Notes under the pieces: model-generated
The model's input: only the letters and a program-made list of their open reading frames with translations
Databases searched by the model: none
What the model was told of the DNA's origin: nothing
Made by a program: the position numbers and the translations under genes
In this document: positions 37,501-48,057 of the stretch, piece by piece
Numbering within the stretch: the first letter of the stretch is position 1
Layout of the letters: every line of letters starts with the position of its first letter
NCBI GenBank assembly: GCA_037447655.1
Contig: JBBHKE010001564.1
Coordinates: forward strand, 116,183 to 180,182
Source: Zygnema cylindricum
Taxonomy: Eukaryota; Streptophyta; Zygnematophyceae; Zygnematales; Zygnemataceae
Length of the DNA: 64,000 nucleotides
Direction of reading: 5' to 3'

Positions 37501-40500
37501 GCAAAAACAGCAATAGTTACCAACTTTCCTCGCAACTTGGTGCCAAAATCATGCACAAGATAGTTCTAGATGTAAGCCACTATGCTGGGGTTTATTCACA
37601 AAAAATTCAAGAGAGTTTGCATATGTAAGACACCGAGCAACACCGGTTCCAGATTTTGCAATTTGATAACAGTTAAAACGCTCTCACTGGAGCAGTGACT
37701 CTAACGTCTGCATGTAAACACACCTGGGGCATTTGTCTTTGCCAAAATACAATGCGCAATCAATCCCAAAAAAATCCTGATTGCATTTGCAAGTTCCAGT
37801 AAAACACTTCCCATGGCCACTGCAATCGTTGAAGCACGAAAATGGGACAACTGTCGATCCTCGAAAATCAGCAAATTCTGTTCCGATTTGGCAGCTGTCA
37901 ACCAGAGAGGACACACAAACTAACGTTGGTACTTTCGTGTTAAATCATAGAAATGGAAAATTCTAAATACTTCGTAGAAAGAAAAAATACTCAAATACAA
38001 CAAAAATAGGCTCTTCAAATACTTTTGCCACAAATTCCAATCTGTGCGGATGTGTTATCATAGATAACAGATAAAATTGGAGCGCATGTTAACAGAAGAT
38101 GACAGGTAAGAATCATATAAAAAGACAACCACTAAAACTGTGCGTAACTTGAACCACAGACAAGCAGCAGCAGAACATTGAAAGGAAACGCGACTTGTGG
38201 ACAAGTAGCCCGGATACTTTTAAGTAAATGTGAATGTTGTTTGCAAGGGATTTCAGAACATGGGAACTATACATGGGAACATGGGAACGGCAAAAGATAT
38301 CTAATCATTTCAACCGCCTTTCATTTACTCAAAATGACAGTATTGAGCGACGTACTTCAAGCTTTGTTGATCTCCCAACCGTATCAAACAGTCGGCATTG
38401 ACAAAACCTGGATGGCGATCACACTTTTTAGAACAAGAGTCGACATTGGAGGGTCCAGTAGAATCAGCGTTTGCAAAGTGTTCTCTTCCATAATCCCACA
38501 GACACCTGTCATTTTAGATCAATTAACACACTTGAATATTAGTGTTTTACCCATCAAGCATCAGTCTAACATTTTCTTATTCTGTTACAGTGCAGTTCAA
38601 AGTAGGACAAGTTCCTCATTTAGCAATCGGATTGCCAGATGTAAATGCAACCTGTTAATGACTACCAATCCCTGCAAATTTTTCGCAAGCCCTGATAAAA
38701 TGCATAAAAAATGGCAGAGGAACAACTCACGTACACCATCCTGCCTCCTGATGGGAACAGTTTCCTTTACAGTCTTTTGACTGCAATTTGAAGACCTCGT
38801 TGATGATTGACACACGTTCTACTTCCTGGCCATTTTCGTCAAACTTGATTCTTGCCTGTGGTCCTTCATACAACTGTTGTACATCTGTTTTTATGCTGCC
38901 ACCTGCTCGCTGCTCGTTAAAGCAAACATCCTCGTGTAGAAAATGGTAAGCTTCGCATTCTGCCACACAGGCACAAGATGTCGGCAAATGACAGGGAGTG
39001 TGGTGACCTTTACTTAAATGGCAAGAAGGCATGGCTAGTTCTGCGCACATGAGACCTTTGTAGCCTCCCAAACACTGACAGACGCCCAGTTCCTCGTTAC
39101 AAGATCCATGGACACACACTTGCAGGCATTTGTTATTCCGTTCCTTTAACTTGTGTTTTAACCGTCCACCAAGAATTAACGTGAGAGTAGCATGAACATC
39201 CTTGACTGCAAGAAGCGGTACCAAGTTCCTTTGTACATCTTTGGCCAGCTTGGCAAAAGGATTGTACTGAGGAGAGGACCAAACAAAATGCATCCAAATT
39301 TTGGACAAATTTTCGCGTATCTGCTCAACTTCCATAGCGGGAATAGGTCCCAAAATATCTTTAATTCGCGGTAAATCATCAAATACAATTTGTATGGAGA
39401 GCTTTGACCAGGGAAGAAGATCGCCTTCAAATGGCTGGACAAGTCCTTGCTGCATCAGACAGGAAAACAAGTTGAAAATCAGGTCCGGCAATAGTGATTA
39501 TAATTCTAGAACATATATCAAAAATGAAATGTGGATGGAAATTTAGATCGAACGATACCACATTAGTAAAAAGAATACAAGAATTCAAAGAGTGGAATAA
39601 CGCTGGCAAAGTTTTCTAATGTGTTCCTATTGAATTGAAAAATTCTCATTTCAAACTGTCTTGCTGAAAAAGTACTAAACTAAACAGCTCACAGCTGCCG
39701 GCTTGATAAAAAATTGGCTAACTGCTGGATTGCTGAAACGTTCGGACTTGAACAAGCGAGCAGTTGTATGGAGTTGAACTTCTGAATTGCTGAAATTGCT
39801 CAACTTGCTGAAAAAGTTATCTCTGCAATACTGACATATCCGGTCGACAATGTGATGTGACAGCTACAAGAACTGATGTCATCTGTCCTTTGACATGTCA
39901 CTACCAGCTGACTCAGCTACCAATCAACAGTGACACCCGTACGCCCCCGATGCAACGCCAGGGACGACACATAACAGAAGAGTTCAACGGCCAGGATTGA
40001 GCGAGGACAGGTGTTGCAATCTCCATGCCAAATCCACGTGAGTCAGGAAAGCTTTTTATGTTAATTTTCAATCTTTACATCACTTCAGAATAGGAGCTCG
40101 AATTTCATGGTTGTGACACATACAGGCTGGACGTTACTACCCTTAACTTTTACATGATTGAGACAAATCCTTTTGCATGTTTACTGCATGAGGGTTCACA
40201 TCAGTTTGAACCTCCTGTCCAGAAACTAAAAGTTTGTAAGGTCATACTCCACATGATTATGCCTATTTTCCTTCCATAGGTTGCGTGATCGTGGAAATTA
40301 CCTTCTTTAGTCAAAGTTTCATGTCACTTCCATGTGCTAAGCAATATTCGTTAAGTTATTAGTATTCATGCCTTTAATTGTTTTTTTACTTTCAACTAAC
40401 CTGGATCACTACTGGAATACAGCCCAAGGACGCCGCCTCTGTTGTCCGAATTTCCCAATTCCATCCACCTGGTATCAAACAGAATATAGATCTTGACATT

Positions 40501-43500
40501 TCCTTCAGATGACCGTTTCCATTGTCCTCCTTTTCTTCTTCCGTTACCTGTATTCCCGTCTCCCTTTCTTTTCCATCATACAACTCGACCATTCTCTCGT
40601 GCACTTTCATACTCCATGTGAACGGCTCAGAACTGTCATGTCCCCTGCCTCTTCTCCCTCTATGATACAAGAGAATAGTCCGAGCAGAAACTTGCCGAGA
40701 TAACCCTGCAATCCATGGTGAGAAGGAATATAGTTCTGGATCCAGAATTGGAGGCATAACTATATCCTGGCCTTTTATGAAGCATGGTTGCATCCCCATC
40801 TCCTCAGGCGTGTTTTCATTTTCCATTCTCCCCCTCAAAGTAATGGTTATGCTTCTGGTCAACAAGGAGTCTACCTTCGTTTCCCCAGAAACTCCACACT
40901 CTGCCCATTCTCTTTCAGCTAAAAAAATGTGGTCGGCGCCGTCAAACTGATTGTAATATGGCCACATGGAACTGATATACTCAATGGCCCATTTCAACAG
41001 CGCTTCCTTCTTTCCTTGCCGGTTTCTGCCAAGGTGGACATCTTAAGCGGAGTCAAGAAGAGTCAAGAAAAATCAAGCTGAGACAAACGGAACAAAATAG
41101 TTGGAGTTCAAGGGAACATAATCAGTTACACTATTTTATTCACATTTGGAATCTTACTAGAATCCAGTTTCTGATACCCAAGCATCTGGCTTTCTCTATC
41201 TTTAGGATCATCAATTACAAGTCAAAATTCGTACCCCTTACCAACTATAATTCATATTGTCAGTCCTCACAGTTTTCTCTATATGCGTCATCAACCGACA
41301 ACGGCATTCACCCGATTGCATTCTCAAGGCTTACCTTAGAATAAGGGGCACATAAAAATAATCAGCCTCCTCTCCTTTCAGAGTACGATATGGACTCGCC
41401 AACATTCGCTCCACAAATAAGAGTTCCTCCGGCCCATCTAAGGAAGGTGAATGGGCAAACTGCCACGTGTTGAATTCTCCTGGCAGTTCATACAATAAAT
41501 TCGTGGCTCGAACACGCGGCTCCCTTTATAGGAGGAGGGAATGATATCCGACCAGAGATATGGTGGGCTAGAGATTCTTCTGCATAATTAGCCAGTAAAG
41601 TAAAGACAGGTGTCACATCTAACGAGACATTCCAAATGAAAAATTCCAGAATTGGGGACCTTCCTGTTTAACAAATGTAAGAATCTTGCATATTTGCAAC
41701 TTATTTCAACAAACATCTACAAGGTCATGGACACGACAGTTGATTCATGGTTTTGTTCGCAATAATCTTACGCGACTTCATATCCGATCAAGCTCGAATA
41801 GAAAGATAAACACTACCACACCATCACCATCAAGCTTTGGAACAGGAAATTCACAACTTATTTTATTTTAGGTGGATGATTTGAACCATTGGAAGTACTT
41901 TACAATTGAAGAAAATAAATAGTGACGAATATTCGATTAATCTCCATGTGATTGCCTTTCGCATCACTTTTACAGACTTATTGCCTTAACAACATGTCTT
42001 CATCAAAAATACAAAACAAAGTAAAGCTCCGTCATTTGTAAATGAGCTTTAAATATAATTTGTACTAGAGTAGGACAAGGGAATTCTTTAGAAAAGAGTC
42101 CATGAAAGACTTAAGTAAAAAAAGAGCATTGATGTCTAAGCAAAGGAAGGATCGATAAGGGTGAAACCTTACTTCCAATCTCCATGCACATAAGCTTCGA
42201 TAACAAGCTCATAATGGTCCATATTTGTACCACATATGAAATGACTAGAAGTCATTTTCTGGTTACTTGTACAATCTCTGTTGAATTGGTAAGAGATTTG
42301 GAGTTCCCAATCAATATATATATTGGAGTACTTCTGAACCGATCATTCAAAGCGTAAGTGCTTGGCTGTTACAGTGACTTGCGTTGTTCTCTAAAACTAA
42401 AGAGCATTCGTAAAAACACCCATAAGCGTCAAAGCTAAATATCCGCCTACATGACAGCCCCAAAAGACGTGCTTTAATACAGATAATGCTTTAATGCCCC
42501 AACCAGGATGCTAACTAAAGAAGAATGATTCTATATTCCCATACTTTGTCATATACATCTGTTGCATTGTATGATGAATATACCAGGTGTGATTTGACTT
42601 ACTCAGTTAAACCATCCTGACCCTTGAAAAGAGAACAATCAGCTCCAAAGTAGCCTCGATGACATCGACACACGAATCCTTCACAGTCTCCATGGTTACT
42701 GCAGTTACTTAGGCAATGGAACAATACTGGACGGGATCCAATTTCGCAAGAATCGCCTCTCCATTCTGGTGCACACCTGTTCAAGCAAACAAGAGAAGGT
42801 TGGGTAACATAAGCCTACTATGTCCTTGTTTCGTCTCCATCCGCTGCTTTGCCAAGCATACAAAAAGCTTTTGCACAGCGTACGAAATGGTAAATTTATC
42901 GCTTGTCTTTCCTCGTAAAAAAAATGTGCCATAGGAAAAGTTCTTCTAGAAGTGAAGATTCAAAAAGTTCGCTCCGACAACATGAGGATGTTACCAGGTT
43001 TAGCCTAAGGCATACCACTATTTTAGTGGATTTCTTCGGATGTTTGTCTGCTTGCTAATGATGCTAATCCAACAGTGTCGCTATGCCGCCACCCAGTTTC
43101 ATGTGCCAAAGTCCAACTCATGTGAAAGCTAAAAGTGTTTCACAAAAATTAGCTTCAAAACCATCATATGGACTTGATTTTTATTTAGTTTAAATCATGC
43201 AATAAATGGTGATAAGCGCATGCAACGCACTTGTAAATCATTTTTTTCCGTCTGCAGCATGCTGGACAAAATAATCAGCCGACAACATAGTTTTGGTCGG
43301 AATTGTTAATTTCACCCAGCAATGACATTTGGTTTATCCTCGGTGCACGTGTGGATCGTCGTTAGTGCTAACAATAACTGTCGGCTTTCAGGGTAAGGTC
43401 TAGCACACCGCCCTGTAGTTTTAAGAGTTAATGAATTAATGCGTTAACACTTCATTATAAGTAACTCGAGTAAATTATGATTAGCAATGTGGCTCATTTT

Positions 43501-45679
43501 AGGCCACTTAACAAAATAGTGGTATTACCATTAATTTATGATTTTGGGTAAAAAAAACACTCACTCGAACTAGAGCGATGAACTCTAATAGCAATGGGCA
43601 GTGTAGCGTTTGTTGGGATTTTGATCAAAACAGGGCAATCAATGGCTAACAATCTTACCTTTTGCTTGCCAAAACCAGTCAAACGTCTGGCCATTGTAAA
43701 ATGTAATGAATAAAAAAATCTGATGATGACGAACAAGAACACTTTTCAAGTACCCATTTCACGACACCAATAGCGAAGATGAGTGTAATTGTCTTGGAAA
43801 TCCTGTTTTTTAAGTATAATTATTTCAAATTTTTGGCGCCCAACATCGACATGCGACATATCAATGTATTGCAATGCAGTGTCAAAATTTGGCAGTGATG
43901 ACATTCGCAAAAAATGGTGAAGCTCGATGTGCGAAGAACATCCAATGTGAAAACTTCGAAAGACTTTCAACATCAACCGCCAAAATTTTGTTAGCACATA
44001 TGTTTACATGATGACAATCCAATCCACACATTATTGTGTGGTCATTTCCGAAACAAGTATACTTCAAATTGACTACTTGAGCGGAAAAATCTAACAATTT
44101 CCTTCTGAAAGCAAAAGAATAAACTCAAATTAATCATACTAAAGAGTGTTGCAGGGCTATAACACTATTTTAGTGAAGTGGCCCGTAGGGAGCCACATGG
44201 CAAAACATGAATTAGTGTGGTTAATTGTGACAAAAGTGTGAACTCTAAAAATTCACATACTCTTATACAGGATTTAGTGTGGTTGGTGCTAACAATGTGT
44301 AAATGCTAAATGTACCATGTTGCCTCAAATCCAGCAGGAGACTTAGAACTTGCTACATGGGATGACCTTAAGTTTTTTAACAACAAGCTCATACCAGAAA
44401 CTAAGGCATATTCTTTGGAGGCATTGAAACATACAAGATCCAATCAAAGTGGTAATTTGAACAAATCCACATTGGAGCATCACTTACTTAGCTTTCAATC
44501 ACATTCATTCTGACAACAGATGGTCACATTGTGCTTCACAAATTCAGTGACATCAGTGACATCACTGAATGTTAATGTAACCTTAGAATAACACAGCTTT
44601 TCATGTGATTTCCTCATTGTTATACTATAACAATAAATGTAAAATAATCAAAAATTCTTAGCACTTCCTTGTTGTTCAACTTTAATCATTCTTACAAAAT
44701 GCAAGTTCCTTGCAATTGACATGCAATTCAAATTAGATCATGGCTCAAATGAGCGAAACAAATCGGGAACGCTGTAAGTGGTTACACTTTACGCGTTATG
44801 AATACGGTGCAATAGAAATTTCAATTGTTTTCTCACATTTGAACTATGTTCTGATTCATTACTAGCCAATCTTCATTCAAACAAAAGTGACTCTTTTTTC
44901 AACCTCATTTCATGTCACAATCAATGTTTCAATGTTTCAATCACAATGCAGAATGTTCTCAGCTTAGTTATTTCCAGCTCATCTATCTAATGGAAGTTGC
45001 TGCAATCAACATAAAACCATGTAAGGGATATCCAGCATGCAGTATCAAAGACAAATTTGGAATTATCGAAGCTCTTACGCGCAAGTACGGCTCTCCGCCA
45101 AACAAAGTCCGCGGCCGCGACACATGTGTGGACACTCCGTCGGATTGGTGTACGGCCTCTCCATGCGCTCCGTTCCGTTTACAATCTCCCGCTCTCGCGT
45201 TACCTTGCCGCGACCGTCCGTGTGAATCCGAACCTGAGGCCGTCCGTACAGCTTCGTGACATCCGACTCGGTCTGCCCGTCCTCGGTTCTCTCGTCGAAA
45301 CACACGGCGCTGTACGGAAGGCGGTACTTGTCGCATTCCAGACTGCAGGCACAAGACGACGCCGCGGGACAGACTGCCACGTATCCAGGCGCCACGTGGC
45401 AGGCGGGCATCGCCACGTCAGCACATGCTGTGACCAGTGAGGACCAGTGAATCCACTGATGCAATTGCAATGTCCGTTTTCCTCGTCACACGTGCCGTGG
45501 CCGCCTTCCCAGCATCCTTCCGTACACTTCGTCTCCAAAATAGGCATCGAGAGTGCCTCATTTTGGCGAAGGTTCGCCGCGTCAATGTCTGCCAGAGTGG
45601 TAAGAGAGCTCCACCAGAAGTACGAATAGGCGAACGCAGCGAGTGCAAAGACGGAGAGGCAGGGGATCGCCCAGTACAG
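31589..45679 (-). CDS. Three-module EGF-GT47 (exostosin-family, ExAD-like) glycosyltransferase
   Basis: Fourteen exons (minus strand): 45679-45079, 42776-42603, 41579-41335, 41025-40401, 39449-38731, 38505-38380, 37894-37724, 37482-37240, 37107-36492, 35901-35027, 34711-34541, 33331-33083, 32898-32256, 31942-31589. Splice phases match throughout. The product is about 1,940 residues. Order: hydrophobic signal-anchor (ALAAFAYSYFWW), then three repeats of cysteine-rich EGF region followed by a GT47 domain with PKIYVYELPG, ADYFYIPL, NGDWG.CEVG, E.ETGI and G.G.(A/S)..LGCIPV(V/I)IQ. Land-plant ExAD has one such unit and arabinosylates extensin in the Golgi; the substrate here is unknown. Exons 5 and 10 join the end of one GT47 domain to the next EGF region without a stop. 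Exon 6 end (38380) is the least certain. Module 1 carries two frameshifts (about 45440 and 41495). No in-frame ATG was found at the start, where a MITE is inserted; the first in-frame ATG is 45547. Confidence 0.82.
33865..34263. mobile_element. hAT-type MITE in intron 11 of the GT47 gene
   Basis: TIRs TAATGTTGTGTATCGGCA and TTGCCGATACACAACACTA bound 399 bp. Flanking 8-bp sites AGATAAAC and AAATATAC match at 6 of 8 positions, a decayed hAT target duplication. The family matches 61730-62551. Confidence 0.8.
34298..34322. repeat. (CA)n microsatellite in a GT47 intron
   Basis: About twelve CA repeats directly follow the hAT MITE. Confidence 0.95.
35601..39142 (-). other. GT47 gene, module 2 (EGF, GT47), intact
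   Basis: Rest of exon 5, exons 6-9 and the first ~100 codons of exon 10. It begins CVHGSCNEELGVCQC without any signal peptide or start codon. It has one exon more than the other modules (exon 6, encoding CLWDYGREH... and CSKKCD), followed by an EGF (CSGHGKCFTGTCKC). The GT47 core (exons 8-9) has KIYVYDIPQYFNTW, AHFFFIPLIH, NGDWGACEVG, NETGIYL and LGCIPVIIQ. No stop or frameshift seen. Confidence 0.85.
39143..45679 (-). other. GT47 gene, module 1 (signal anchor, EGF, GT47)
   Basis: Exons 1-4 and the first ~102 codons of exon 5. The anchor (45679-45600) precedes a CTEGCWEGGHGTC-type EGF and a cysteine-rich segment. Exon 2 holds a second EGF (CSNHGDCEGFVCRC); exons 3-4 the GT47 core (GEFNTWQFAHSP, ADYFYVPLIL, LGCIPVVIQ). 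Two indels break the frame: a 2-nt surplus where two GACCAGTGA copies sit side by side (45431-45450), and a 1-nt loss at 41493-41500. Exon 1 is visibly richer in CpG and GC than the other exons. This module may be inactive. Confidence 0.75.
43406..43603. mobile_element. Degenerate TA-family MITE in intron 1 of the GT47 gene
   Basis: Starts CACCGCCCTG and ends AATGGGCAGTG followed by TA. The interior matches 25320-25505 and the 197-bp subfamily (TAGAGCGATGAACTCTAATAG). Confidence 0.6.
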
Positions 45680-45681
45680 TA

Positions 45682-45897
45682 CACCGCCAATCGCTATTAG
45701 CGTGTAGGTTTGATTAGCGTATACTATTATTTAGCGTGGTGTACGCTAATTGGGAATTTGGAAATTTTGGAAGAAATCGATTACTCTAATTAGGAATTAG
45801 GGCTTTTTTAAATAGTGTGGATAACTCTATTTGAGAATAAAAACAAAAAAAAGCGGGACGGGATTAGCGTACACAACGCTAATAGCGATTGGCGGTG
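45682..45897. mobile_element. TA-flanked MITE at the 5' end of the GT47 gene
   Basis: A 216-bp element with TIRs CACCGCCAATCGCTATTAG and its complement, and TA at 45680-45681 and 45898-45899. On the minus strand it ends one codon before the Leu that opens the GT47 signal-anchor. Reading upstream through it meets a TAA and no ATG. Confidence 0.9.
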
Positions 45898-45983
45898 TAG
45901 TGGCGTCCGGACCGCGCCATATGACAGGAAGTTCGGGAGATCTAAAGGAGGCCGCAAACATTACATTACTGTACAGTGCTGTA

Positions 45984-46484
45984 CACCGCGCATCGTAATT
46001 AGAGTAATGAAAAAATTAGAGTATAAAAACTGAAAAAAACAATTAGAGTAATTTACGCTAATTTATGTGATAGAGCCTTTTCAACGATGAAGTTTACTCT
46101 AATTTATTTAAGTACTCTAATTTGGCACACTAATATCATCTACTGTAAATAGGGTATTCGTACAGAATTTGGCAAAACGTACAGTTTATCGTCACTATGA
46201 CGTTTGCACTACGCGGTTTGTTATAACGCAGATACATGATAACGGCCTGTATTTCATCATTATTTGTACTTTTTTACTTAATAAAGTACAATTTTGCACG
46301 GTCTGACACCGTCCGTACTCCACACTATTTAAATCGAACCTATAATAGAATGAAAAACGCTAATTAAACTTTACCTTAAATAGAATAATGAAAAAATTAG
46401 AATCATTTACTCTATTTCATGTGAAAGAGTCGAAATTTCGAGCGACCGAATTAGAGTAATTTACTCTAATTACGATGCGCGGTG
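45984..46484. mobile_element. TA-flanked MITE, about 500-600-bp family
   Basis: TIRs CACCGCGCATCGTAATTAG and its complement with TA on both sides (45982-45983, 46485-46486). The interior matches 2014-2612 and 60085-60690. Confidence 0.9.
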
Positions 46485-46486
46485 TA

Positions 46487-46650
46487 GCGTGACTTGTGCG
46501 ACGACAATCGTCGCCCGATGCGTGACTTGTGCGACGTCAATCGTCGCCCGATGCGTGACTTGTGCGACGGCGATGGTCGCCCGATGCGTGACTTGTGCGA
46601 CGGCAATGGTCGCCCGATGCGTGACTTGTGCGACGGCAATCGTCGCCCGA
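46487..46650. repeat. 33-bp minisatellite, five copies
   Basis: The unit starts GCGTGACTTGTGCGACG and ends TCGTCGCCCGAT. It is repeated five times with variation confined to a few bases in the middle. Each unit can fold around CGACGNCAATCGTCG. The array begins directly after the MITE at 45984-46484 and is GC-rich against AT-rich surroundings. Confidence 0.95.
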
Positions 46651-46739
46651 AAGGGGCCAGAACTGAGCGACTCTCGCGTCCACACTCTCGTCCAGCAAGG
46701 GGAAGGAAGTAAGGGTGCGTCTCCATGTGCCTAAGTAAA

Positions 46740-47620
46740 GGTTTTTTTTGTCGTTTTCCTGTAAAACTTAGAGCCGTACCGCGTAAGTTTCAACCGTACA
46801 AAAAAATAGAGAAAATGAGAAGTACATTTTGCGTCATCATCGAGTTTAAGATGTACTACATGTTGTCGTTTTGTATTCTTCGACCCACGGCCACGCCAAA
46901 AAACGTCATCTTCAAACTTTTCTTTAAAACGCATGGAATATGTGTTTTAAAACAAAGAATTTTCGAAAAACAAATAGAAACACGTAGTCGCACGTGTAAC
47001 AAATTTTCAATAAATTTCAAAAGAATTCAAGCGACGACGAAAAGTGCACGATCCGCCATGTTTTGTCCGTATGCGTTCAGGTACGACAAAGCAAAGTACA
47101 CAAATAGTTTGGTTTTGTCCGTTTGCGCCTGGTAAGGATTTTATTTCGCCAGGGGTCTCATTTCCGATGCCATTTCACGTCGAGCGGACAAGAGACGCAA
47201 AGGCAAATTGCATCTTCTTCAACCGTGAAACGGCACAGGCTGGATGGCGGTACGTCTACAATTGCGTGGTTCACACTTGAAAAACGGGAAAACGGTATGA
47301 TATGAAAACGGTACTTTTCTTTGTCCGCCGTGAACTGGCACGTGACGTTAACCTACGTCAACTAACGTGTCGTGACACGAACCCACTTTTCCGTATGAAA
47401 AGGAAGTGCTTTGCGGACGCGCTTTGCGGACATGATATGTACTTCCAAACCAAAATGTACTGCCACGCTGAAAGGATCGACAACACAATCGGAATGCGCA
47501 AAGAATTGACAAATTACAATGCGGAAGCGAATTTAACTCACATCAAATATCAACCAGCTCTCATACATTAAATCCTCATGAACATAGATAGAGACATATG
47601 TAATTCAGAAGAGGATATTC
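46740..47620. other. Left interior of the large TAA-flanked element
   Basis: Several short open frames exist (for example 46725-47135), rich in Phe, Lys and Arg, but no conserved domain is visible and I call no gene. Confidence 0.4.
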
Positions 47621-48047
47621 CAATTAATTATCACACATTAATATTACAATAATTTCTTAGTGGTTTTTTTTTTTAATTCCCTCACTGGCTGGCATTTTAA
47701 CTTGGCCGCAGATTACATCAAGAAATCTAATACTAGAAGCGTCACATGTACTTAGACGCAAAAAGAGTATGACGCAAACTGAAAATTCGCGAAACGAAAT
47801 ATCTAGAAGCACAATACTTAGAGTACAACTTAACCTACGTGAAACGAAACTGCTAGAAGTACGCACGAACCGAAAGTACTAGAAGTCCCGTATGAAGAAG
47901 ACCAAACCGTTCACACCTAATCAAACGAAACTGAAAAGTACAAAAGTATTAATGAAACGAAACATAATGCGCGACGTGACGCGCGTCAAAACCGACCCAC
48001 ACTAAATATGAACCTACATTGAAAAAATCTCACATTGCAATCCTAAC
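47621..48047 (-). other. Probable 3' LTR region of the Copia element
   Basis: On the minus strand a polypurine tract (TTGAGAGGGGGA, about 48059-48048) is followed by TGTTAGGATTGCAATG, as expected at the start of a 3' LTR. I could not match this to sequence upstream of the primer-binding site, so the LTR length is open. Confidence 0.45.
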
Positions 48048-48057
48048 ATTCCCCCTC

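Noticed and set aside
45425-45455. A 17-nt GT...AG intron that would repair the frame in GT47 exon 1
   Set aside because: Far below the size of a splicable plant intron, and it does not restore the expected reading frame; an indel at the duplicated GACCAGTGA is simpler.
31589-45679. Reading the GT47 locus as three separate tandem genes
   Set aside because: Exons 5 and 10 run across the borders without stop, start or anchor, and splice phases fit a single transcript. Transcript data would decide.
46487-46650. CRISPR-like array
   Set aside because: Units are head-to-tail copies without unique spacers, in eukaryotic DNA.
46725-47135. 136-residue open frame next to the 33-bp array
   Set aside because: Phe/Lys/Arg-rich, no domain, inside a TIR element interior.
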